Shown here piece after piece: positions 12,150 to 21,317 of a stretch of 64,000 nucleotides of DNA. How positions within the stretch are numbered: the first letter of the stretch is position 1; every line of letters begins with the position of its first letter. Source of the DNA: Solen grandis (Eukaryota > Mollusca > Bivalvia > Adapedonta > Solenidae); the NCBI GenBank assembly GCA_021229015.1, contig CM037790.1:54408361-54472360 (forward strand). Reading direction: 5' to 3'. A program made the translations under genes and the position numbers. The notes under the pieces were generated by a model, which ran no database searches, was not told the DNA's origin, and was given only the letters and a program-made list of their open reading frames with translations.

Positions 12150-13156
12150 AAGACCGATGATTTTTTAAGTACATGTATAATACAAGATCAGTGTACCAAA
12201 CTGATACATCCCACTGGAGATTACACAGCTCTGCAGCTACAGCGATTGTAATGATAATCCTTGCATGGTGCGTTGAAAAAGAAAATAACATGTCAGCATG
12301 GATGCTGGTATTTTATTACAAGTTTATTATATAAGTTGAATATTTTATGAAAACTCACTATGGTTATTAGATTTAATGAAAAATATTATAGTGTAGGGCT
12401 TGTAAATTTCCTTTTCAGAAAGAAAAATAATTGAAAAATCTTTTTTTTTATAATTCCCGCTACCCTAACTTTGAGGCAGCCATGAATTATTATATAAAAA
12501 ATTAATGGATCAGGGCCGTCATTTATGATAATGGATAATGTTTGGTTACATTTTTTTGTTTCTTTTTTTTCAAACAACAAATTGAAAATAATGGTCTTGA
12601 TAGCATATAAATTTTGGTTAGACTGAGAAAGAAAGGGAAATATTTCTAATGATGCATTGAAAGTAATGAATGATGTTAATTATAACGAAGAATGCTGCCA
12701 TGGAATATGGTGCAGTGTCTGTTTTAATACTTAATAAAGACAGTGGAAGGAAAAATCAAGTTAGAAATGTTTGTAAAACATATTTGCCCTCTTCATTATC
12801 CTATATGTCAATTGTATGTTGTTAATACTTATATATTTTTTTTATTTTGACCATAGGGAAGATTGGTTTCCCACAGATATGTTATCCATAAATAAAGATT
12901 CAACTTACTTGCTGCAAGGTAATTCATTGATGAATCTACTGCTTCTAACTCTACTGGGGAATGGACCTAACTGGAAAAAAAATGAGGAAAAAACCTCATA
13001 CAGCTAAAATAAGTGAGAACTTCTGTACATATACAGTGACACAGTGAGCAGTTTAGGTCCTATGTATGACTGGTTGAAATTAGTACAAGGCATTTTTTTT
13101 TTGCATTTGGTAGATTTCAAATATATGTAAAGAACAAAATACAGTAGGTCTCACAA

Positions 13157-13222
13157 ATCTTGACTATTTGAGTTAACCGTCGCTTCGACAGTATTTCAGT
13201 CATATAGCGACATCCAGCCAAT
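13157..13222 (-). mobile_element. SINE family S2, tail fragment
   Basis: The reverse complement is the S2 tail only (GGATGTCGCTATATGACTGA, AATACTGTCGAAGCGACGGT). It lies about 245 bp before the full S2 copy at 13469, in opposite orientation. Confidence 0.7.
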
Positions 13223-13468
13223 GACACTATCAAATCTTGCTTGTACTCCTTCACCTCATTATAACAACCACCCCCACTATTGCTAAAAATAACTAGAACT
13301 GTTACAGAACTGACCTATTCCCCCACATACTTTTTTTTTTTCACAGAATGGAAGTTTTGTTTTGAATGTGAAACCAGTACCGATGGATTAAAGTAAACAA
13401 AATTTCTGAAAAAAAGACTGTAATATGTATAAATTCCAATTCTTGTAAAGGATAGGATAAAGTAAAGT

Positions 13469-13726
13469 GGGGCCTCTATGGCCAAGAGGGTAAAGTTGCT
13501 GACTTTAAAACTCACTCAGCCCCTCACTGCGTGGGTTTGAATCCCCGCAAGGTCATTCGGATTTTCATGTGAGGAAGCCTTCCAGCTGGCTTGCGGTAGG
13601 TCAGTGGTTTTACCCAGATGCCTCCTTGCATTCGGGGTCTTCCTCCACCTGTAATTAGTTGGATGTCGCCATATGACTGAAATACTGTCGAAGCGACAGT
13701 AAACTCAATTAGTCAAGTCTAGTCAT
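13469..13726 (+). mobile_element. SINE family S2 (tRNA head, TTTTCATGTGAGGAAGCC body)
   Basis: GGGGCCTCTATGGCCAAGAG and GGTTTGAATCCCC give a tRNA-like head. The body runs GTCATTCGGATTTTCATGTG, CAGCTGGCTTGCGGTAGG and GGTCTTCCTCCACCTGTAAT. The tail is GAAATACTGTCGAAGCGACA and then TAAACTCAA. Full length, 258 bp. Confidence 0.85.
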
Positions 13727-14292
13727 AAAGTAAAGTTGGAAAGATATAGGTGAAGCTTCATCCAATTCATCGACTGATTATGGCCCATAAGACCCAAACA
13801 GCACATCACAGCTTCATCTTCACACAAGGTATACATGTTCCAAATTTGGCCAAGTTATGTTGCTTATGACTAAAGTTATTAAATAACGTAAGTCTTTTTT
13901 TTAGTAACAGTGACCTTGACCTTGAGCCATAAGACCCAAACAGATCTTTACGCAGGTATACAAGTTCCAAGTTTGAAGAAATACTATTTTGAGACAGGCA
14001 GATGCGCAGAAGGACCAATGGACAGACTGACCAACTGACACAGTGATTTCCAATATACTTCCACAAACAATCATTTGTGATGCGGTATAGTAATTATGAC
14101 AAAGTTTCGATTCAAAGCATCAACATTGCCGAGAGACATGTGTCAAATTAAAAAAGACAAACTGGAAAGTCATTCACAGTTCATCACAAAACATAGGGTC
14201 ATCATATTGAAATGTTTGATTACAAATATTGAAATTAGCAATATTTACATGTACTTTAACGTAACAGTTTATATGATCTTTGATTCAAAATA

Positions 14293-14552
14293 ACTTGACT
14301 AGACTTGACTATTTGGGTTTACCCTTGTTTTGACAGTATTTCAGTCCTATAGCAACGTCCAGCTAATTACAGGTGGAGGAAGACCCCGAATGCACGTAGG
14401 CATCCGGTTAGAAACACCGACCCATCGCAAGCCAGCTGGAAGGCTTCCTCACATGAAAATCTGTATGCCCCTGCCGGGATTCGAACCCAGGCAGTGAGGG
14501 GCTGAGCGAGTGTTGAAGTCAGCGACTTTACCCTCTCGGCCACGAAGCCCCC
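14293..14552 (-). mobile_element. SINE family S2, minus-strand copy
   Basis: A complete copy in the opposite orientation to the one at 13469, with head GGGGGCTTCGTGGCCGAGAG and box B GGTTCGAATCCC. The pair, 566 bp apart, could form a long hairpin. Confidence 0.85.
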
Positions 14553-14850
14553 TTGGTTTTAAGTAATACTACAAACCTACTTGTTCTTTTGATTGAACTT
14601 CAAATCAACCATTTGATCACTACATATTCCAATGTAGCTATTAGATAATATGTTGATTCAATTTACATATTTGCATAAACATTGGGATTATGTCCCTTGA
14701 TTATGTTGACAAAAATACTGAGAATGAGTGGATTTCCTTATTTTGACCTGTATGAATGGTTGTATGCAGTGTAGATCCATAACAAATCTTCCTTTTTCTT
14801 TTTCCTATCAATATGCACAGCCCACTCTATGTTTACTGAGTTAAAATTAG

Positions 14851-14968
14851 ACCAGTACTTTGCATCTGGAAAGATCATGTAATATTTTTCCCCCATTGGG
14901 GTTTGAACTCACAACCTTCGGATCAGCAGTCCTGTGTCCTGATCACTAGACCATTGCACCCAGGCTCC
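14851..14968 (-). mobile_element. SINE family S1, minus-strand copy
   Basis: Reverse complement of an S1 head: box A-like TGGTCTAGTGATCAGGACAC, box B-like GAGTTCAAACCCC, then AGATGCAAAGTACTGGTC. The tail after TGGTC is missing. Confidence 0.65.
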
Positions 14969-14989
14969 ATTATAATACATATATCAATA

Positions 14990-15236
14990 CAACCCTTTAC
15001 CTCATGAATATTCATGTACAAATGTATGATTTAATGAATATTAGTTGATTGATGTCCAAATGGTTTATGAAATAATGGATTTTTCTTTGCAACAAATAAC
15101 TGGGTAGAAACTGAGCTACATTATTGTATGAGCAAAAGAGGAGACCCTGATCAGACAGCTCCTATAGGAGCTGTCTGATCTGGGTCTGCTCTGTTTGCCT
15201 ATGTATTAAAATGAGTCTATATGATGTAAAGGGATA
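14990..15236 (+). mobile_element. piggyBac-like fold-back MITE, family 2
   Basis: Left end ACCCTTTACCTCATGAATAT. The right end, reverse-complemented, reads CCCTTTACATCATATAGAC, matching the left end of family 1. It contains a perfect 32-bp palindrome at 15149-15180. The TTAA flanks have decayed (CAAC on the left, ATAA on the right). Confidence 0.75.
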
Positions 15237-15332
15237 ATTTACAGGTTTCCTACCACAAGTCCCAAGTCATTAATTACAATGTGGTCCGATATAATGTGTA
15301 CAGTATTTATAATGGAGGAGTTGTTTATTCAT

Positions 15333-15634
15333 CAATTGGGTTTAACATTCTGCCAGCAGTATTTCTGCAATTTGGAGACAATGTCTGCTTGAGACAGATA
15401 AAGTGCTGCCACACTGAAGAATCAAGCTGTATACATGTGTCATGATACCACACCCAGTCACATTATCCTAACACCGGGCCAGCCAGTCCTGAAACTTCCT
15501 TTATATGCTAAGCACCAAGCAAGGGAGCTATACCAGTACCATTTTTAATGACTTTGGAATATTTGTGGCCAGGAATTGAACCCATATCCTCCTGCTACTG
15601 AGGCAGATGATCTAACTACTTGGCCACTGGGGAT
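15333..15634 (-). mobile_element. SINE family S3 (tRNA head, CACACCCAGTC body)
   Basis: On the minus strand the head is CCAGTGGCCAAGTAGTTAGA with box B GGTTCAATTCC, the body has GACTGGGTGTGGTATCATGA, and the 3' tail is GAAATACTGCTGGCAGAATG and then TTAAACCCAAT. Full length, about 300 bp. Confidence 0.75.
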
Positions 15635-15639
15635 GGTAT

Positions 15640-16735
15640 AATAGATGAACAATATACATGTATTCAGTGACAGAATGTAACTACATATCAATATATAGCA
15701 TATAAATTTATTCATTAAAAAATTACACATGTACACTAATTGATATTGAGTTTACTTCAATGCATTGTAATACTGCATTATGCAATAATATTTCATATTA
15801 ATTCCACAGCTGCCACCAATGCAATAAAAGGCCTATTGACAATTATGATATCAGGTGATGAATGTTGATTATGGACTACATATCAATATTTTAAGCACAT
15901 CATCTTTTATAATCAATAACTTAAACCTATCAATCATGTTTATGATGGATAGCATAATAGTTCTGCTTTGTTTTCCTAATTTTGAAGAAAAAAAGCCTAT
16001 AATGACAGGTATTTATTGCTTCTTCTGGTAGATAACTTGTCTTGTTTTCAGACAGTTTAATAGTTCAGAAAATACAAAATGTATATTTTCTTACTGAAGT
16101 TAAGCATATCAATAAGTTTAAGCCTTCTCCCTGTATAAATTGAAGTATCTGTCTGAGGACAATTAGATTTTTTTTGTATAGTTTCTAATATGCCGGCCTT
16201 CTTAAAGTACTTTTTTTAGTCTACATGAAATGTTCACACAAAGTACTTCTTATCTTCCAATACTTGTGTCCAAATGGCTTGTCCAACAAAACTGTCTTGT
16301 AATTGAGGTTCAAATGCTAAGAAACCATCCATATGCTGACTACAACAAAATATATTGGCAAGTGACTGTATTTTGAGACCTTATTATACGTCTGCTTTTG
16401 TAAGTTATGCCACTTTGGAACTATATCAATGAATCGGTGGCATTCTTACGTAAAACGTAAAAGAGATCTGAGAATCAGAAAAGTGCTTCAGATAAAATTC
16501 TTCATTATCAAAATAAAAATCGTTGACACTTATCCAATGCTTAGAATTCATTGGTCTCACATTTCCAATAATATGTCGTTAGATTGATTAATGTCCCCAT
16601 TACGCTTCAAAAGTCTGGATTAATAAAGTAACCAGACTAAAGTGATGCTGGTCAGGGTACAAAATGACAACAGGAAAATTGCTATAATCTCAGTATCCAT
16701 GGTGAGTGGGTGGGGGGGAGGGGAGTTAAATGCTC
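15640..16735. other. No gene seen
   Basis: AT-rich, without clear ORF or repeat; intergenic or intronic. Confidence 0.6.
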
Positions 16736-16738
16736 TGA

Positions 16739-16917
16739 TTAAACCTTTACCTCATGAATATTCATGTGCAAATTTAGGTCTTGAAGAATGATAATTAATG
16801 GAACTTAAAATGGTGAATGAAATCATGAAATCTTTTTTCCTATACGGACTGTGAAGAAACTGAGCTACAATATCTTATGAGCAAACAGAGGAGACCCAGA
16901 TCAGACAGTTCCTATAC
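16739..16917 (+). mobile_element. Family 2 MITE, truncated at the palindrome centre
   Basis: Matches the 14990 copy from ACCTTTACCTCATGAATATT through the left arm of the central palindrome, then stops at its dyad centre. The right half is missing. Confidence 0.7.
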
Positions 16918-16949
16918 GTTGATTAGAAAGCAAGTTATTACAACTGAAA

Positions 16950-17003
16950 ATGATGCCTCTTGACAGTTCCTGGGTTGGACCAGTACTCTGGGACTTTGAG
17001 GTG
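16950..17003 (-). mobile_element. SINE family S1, tail fragment
   Basis: Reverse complement contains AGAGTACTGGTCCAACCCAG and GAACTGTCAAGAGGCATCA, the S1 tail only. It sits between two family 2 MITEs. Confidence 0.5.
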
Positions 17004-17034
17004 TCCCCTAAGCAGACTTGGATTATCAGTTACT

Positions 17035-17244
17035 TTAACCCTTTTGTTCATTAATATTTAGGTACATGATTGTATGCCTTGATGAATAATAACTGACTGA
17101 TCTTTTAATGGTATATGAAACAATGGATAAGTCTTTGCCATGAGTCTGAGCTTCAATATCATGTATAAGTAAACAGAGGGAATCCCAATTCCAGGAGCTG
17201 TCTGTTCTGTTTTTGCTCCGTTTGCCTATATAAGGTAAAGGGAA
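17035..17244 (+). mobile_element. Family 2 MITE, diverged copy
   Basis: Starts TTAACCCTTTTGTTCATTAA and ends TATATAAGGTAAAGGG. It keeps AGGAGCTGTCTG from the right palindrome arm, but the left arm is degraded. Confidence 0.65.
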
Positions 17245-17261
17245 AACAAAGTTTGTTTGTG

Positions 17262-17523
17262 TATTGGGTTTAATGATGAGTCGACAGTATTTCAGTCCCT
17301 GCAGTATCAGCCATAAACATGTGGCATGATACCACACCCAGTCACTTTATCCTGGCACCGAGCCAACCAGTCCTGGAACTACCCTTATATACTGAGCGCC
17401 AAGCAAGGGAACTAATAAACCATTACCATTTTTTATGACTTTGGTATGCTGTGGCCAGGGATCAAACCTATGACCTCAAACTCTAGAGGTAGACACTGTA
17501 ATCACTTAGCCACAAGGGGCAGC
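17262..17523 (-). mobile_element. SINE family S3
   Basis: Second minus-strand copy: head CCCCTTGTGGCTAAGTGATT, box B GGTTTGATCCC, body GACTGGGTGTGGTATCATGC, tail GAAATACTGTCGACTCATCA and TTAAACCCAAT. Confidence 0.75.
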
Positions 17524-17689
17524 AGGTTAATAAAGAAATATGAATGAAAAGACAAGCATACATGCTCGAATCACTGGAATAGCACTATTGGGAATACCAC
17601 TAATATATTAAACAGGAAATCATGGAGTGACCACCTGGATAATTAATCCTCTGACCATTACCCTTTAAAGTATCTGACCACTTGTTCTC

Positions 17690-17822
17690 AAAAAAATAAA
17701 TAAGTACTAGCTCAGGCTCCAATTTGAGTATCCTACTCAAATCCCTGATTGAAACCAGTGGGCATAGTTTAAGAATGAAAATCATACTTACGGACCATTT
17801 TTATTGTAGAGAACATGGGCCT
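17690..17822 (+). repeat. Second copy of the 4.7-kb hairpin repeat
   Basis: ATTTGAGTA and TACTCAAAT arms at 17722-17742, then GTGGGCATAGTTTAAGAATG, ATCATACTTACGGACCATTT and AACATGGGCC, colinear with 4727-4870. Confidence 0.7.
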
Positions 17823-18048
17823 GGATTAACAGAAATAAAGAAAGGCCAAAACATTAGTACTTTAGTGTTTCATCCATTTTCTTCACAAATCTGACATACA
17901 GCTGCATTTTGAAAAATTTCAATTTCTATCTAATGAAGACAGACAAGTTGTACATTTAATTATTAAGAATGAGCTCTTCAGGGTTAACTTGCTCCCAAGT
18001 GTCCCCACCCCCCTATGACCTTATCGCTTTTTCATCAAGAAGAATTCT

Positions 18049-18183
18049 TTAACTGTACTCTAAGTGAAGGCTTTCATTTTCTGTTTTGTCCCATTAACTG
18101 TACTCTAAGTGAAGGCTTTCATTTTCTGTTTTGTCCCATTAACTGTACTCTAGGAGAAGGCTTTCATTTTCTGTTTTGTCCCA
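18049..18183 (+). repeat. 45-bp tandem repeat, three copies
   Basis: Unit TTAACTGTACTCTAAGTGAA plus GGCTTTCATTTTCTGTTTTG plus TCCCA, three times; the third differs at two bases. 45 bp is 15 codons, so it lies open in a short ORF, but no gene is otherwise evident. Confidence 0.9.
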
Positions 18184-18689
18184 TTATTTCTTTTTCTCCT
18201 ACAGGAATTTTCCTTCATAAGTACAAAACAGAGATGAAAATGTAGAAAACATTTTTTTTTTCAAACTAAATAACTAAGTCTGCCCTGTTTTTGTATTTGT
18301 GATCATATTGTATTTATTGACAATGAAAAATATGAAGGTCTGCACAGAGCTCTCACAACTGTCCTAGATCCTTCTGTTATTATATGCACTTGGAAAAGTT
18401 CCTTTGTCAGTTTTCATTAAAATTAAATTTCTATGGTATTACAAGGTGAAAATCATGATTTTTTTTAAAATGGCCTTTCCTTTCATTCTGAGCTTGTCAA
18501 TATGTAAAGTAGTATCAAGGGGAGATAAATGCAACAAATGTATTACTAACACTAAAAGAAGAGTTGTTTTAACTACCTGTATGAATCGCACACTAAAAAG
18601 ATACTATTTTAAAACCATAGATCCAAAACAGAATGATAGTAAATGTAAATAAATGCAGGAATAGGTTCTATAGTGTTCCCTCCTAGAAA

Positions 18690-18706
18690 GGGGGGGGGGG
18701 GGGGGG
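18690..18706 (+). repeat. Poly(G) tract
   Basis: About 17 consecutive G. A similar C run of 15 lies at 35893-35907. Confidence 0.95.
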
Positions 18707-18856
18707 TAACCGAGGCAACTGGGGACAGAAAGTCATATCCTTAATTTATTTTCGTTTTTTTAAAGGTTAGCTGATCAGACATACAACATCTACACGAAAT
18801 GAATCGGAAAAATAATCATGACTACACACACATAGCAAAATCAACTATAACAAAAC

Positions 18857-19270
18857 GAGGGCTGAATGCGAAACTAGTCTATGTGTCATTTTTTGCAAAA
18901 ACCACTTTTTTGCGTTATCATATGTAAAATTACCCTTCCTATCTGCTCTGAAAGTATTTTCTTTAAATTCCAATATTTAACAAAAGTATTGCAAATTGTG
19001 TCAAATGATGTAAGTGAAAATGTTCTAACTTTTAAATGTGAAACTGGTGTATGTGACAAAGGCACTTACACTAGTTTCAAATTTAACTTTTGGTAATTTC
19101 CAATTTGGTCTTAAACCTCTATGTGACATTAGAACTGCAAAGTTCTCTTAAATTATATACTTTTAAACAATATTTGACACAGTATACAAATAATTTACAT
19201 TACATTTTGGTTTGATAGAAAAACTTACATGTAAAAAAAATACATGTCACTTACACCTTTTTCGCATTAA
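18857..19270 (+). mobile_element. Relative of the 8-kb GAGGGGTGAA MITE
   Basis: The left end GAGGGCTGAATGCGAAACTA is close to the 8-kb TIR. The right side CACTTACACCTTTTTCGCAT, reverse-complemented, gives ATGCGAAAAAGGTGTAAGTG. GTGAAACTGGTGTATGTGAC recurs inside and again at 19299. Confidence 0.55.
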
Positions 19271-19329
19271 CATTATTAAATTTAAAAGGAGTATATTGAA
19301 TGTGAAACTAGTGTATGTGCACTATCATA

Positions 19330-20770
19330 CAATGTTTATGAATAATATATGTAATAAATGACATCATAAGTGATGTCATCAACATGAGGTTTGCAAATTG
19401 TTGTCCTTGGATCAAATAAAAATGAAATAATTTCAGAATTATTATATTTTGGGTTTATAAAACGTGCATTTTGAAGAAAATGTTTACAAAGTGTGCCTAG
19501 AAATTCAGAAAAAAATTTTAGATATATTTTATGATTTAATTAAAAAAAATTTAGAAATGTTTATCTAAGGCTTGATTTTCATCCCCTCCCTTAAAGTCCC
19601 AGGATCAATAACAGGGAGCTCTTACTTTACCAAGAAAGATTTCTCACCAGCAAAATGATCATTATTTGTACCAAAAATCATTCATAACTTCTTAAAATGA
19701 TGCACATTTTAGTAATTTAATGTGGTATTTTTTTTCTATGATATAGCCAAAATAACAAAGACTTTCTGTCAATTCTTTTTCATGGAGAAATAACTTCAAT
19801 ACATCAATCAATAGTGTATTAGAGTGAATACGCATTATTCTTTCACTAAATTTATTTATTTTAAATCAGCCAAATCAATGTGATCCTGGGACTTTAATAG
19901 TGGCTTCCTTATCATACACTGGGTATCTTACTAATATATACTTAAGGACACAAGTTCTGCATAGTTTGGAATTGTTTAATAAAATAATGGACAATACCAA
20001 TCCACATCAAATTTTGCATATAGAATAAAATGTGCAGTATCATTTTCGTCATGTAAACTGTGGACATAATTATATTCCTTTGTATATAATATAACTGCCA
20101 TATGATGAAAAAAAAATTACTTTTTATGTAAAAAATGTATTTATTGAGCCCTGGCAGTGGTTAGACATAGTTGTCACACTTGGCAGCTAGTCTGCAAGTC
20201 AAATCCACTGTAAAGAACATGAGCTTGTCCAAACTGTTAAACATGAAACAATAGATTGTGTCCTCTACAATGTAGAGTTGACATAAATAATGGAGTGTCT
20301 TAACAATTAAATATCTTTACAATTGTATACAATTAAATTTTTATTATGACATACAAAAAGGGTATGTAATGAAAGAAAACTATAACACCTTTATCTTTGG
20401 GACTGTAATTTCCTCAGAAACTAAATAATGCAGGATCACACACATTTTGAAATTCAACCCTGCAGATTGGCTGACTGTTTAAGTATTCATTTTATCTTAG
20501 ACGGAAGGCACTGCCCCATGACAGTAATCAGACATTTTTAAAATTGTTTAAGGGATTATATTGGCAAAAAATGCAAACACGCTGTTTATCTGGAATTTCC
20601 CCGTATGCTGTATGCACAAAATAATGATTATGTATCGATTTATAACCTTTAGTTACCAGATAGTTAAAGACTTAACAGTAACTTAAAACTTTATACGTCA
20701 CGCATTAAAGTATTGAACAATGTTTACCCTGAACTCCATAAACTTTCCGAGCATATACGGAATTATTATT
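19330..20770. other. No gene seen upstream of the protease ORF
   Basis: AT-rich, without coding signal. A first exon or promoter for the protease gene could lie here, but no convincing TATA box, initiator or donor was recognised. Confidence 0.5.
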
Positions 20771-20772
20771 TA

Positions 20773-20980
20773 GGGGCGCTGCATGTAGTACAGTGGTCAA
20801 GAACATGACTTTCGATCCAAAGGTTGTGGGTTTGATCCCCGTCTGGGGCAAGATTTTTTCATGACCTTCCCAGGCGCAAAGTACTGGTCTCATCCAGGAA
20901 CCGTCGAGAAGGATTAGTATAAGTTGTGAAAACTTGTTTTTCGACGTAAAATAAATTAAATAAATAAGTTAAATAAATAT
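20773..20980 (+). mobile_element. SINE family S1
   Basis: Same head and tail as the 1975 copy (GGGGCGCTG, GTGGTCAAGA, GGTTGTGGGTTTGATCCCC, AAAGTACTGGTCTCATCCAG, GAACCGTCGAGAAGGATTAG), ending in repeated AATAAAT. It lies about 340 bp before the protease ORF. Confidence 0.8.
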
Positions 20981-21303
20981 GTCAATTTATTGAAAAATAG
21001 AAAATGGCAAGGCCTGAAAACGAGTATGCCTGATGTTGTACAATGATTGATTGAGAAATCAGAAAGCGGTTCGTTAAAAATGGCAATGTAAACAAAATTA
21101 AAAAGGTGGCTTTTAAAACCTGGTGTAATGAGGTGGTTATATAATTAGACACTTTAGACGCGTATATCTCTAAGTTATAGGTATATCATCATGCTGGTGT
21201 GTGTAATTAGGACAGGGAATTAGGGGTAAAATGCCAATATACTCCCTTTAAGTATAAGCAAAATATTGCCAAAACATTACAATATAGCATGTTGATTTTC
21301 ATC

Positions 21304-21317
21304 TTGTTTTCTACAGG
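21304..21317 (+). other. Probable 3' splice site before the protease ORF
   Basis: A T-rich tract ending TTTTCTACAG lies directly before G-ATG. It is a good animal acceptor, which suggests that a 5' untranslated or short coding exon lies upstream. I could not place that exon. Confidence 0.5.
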
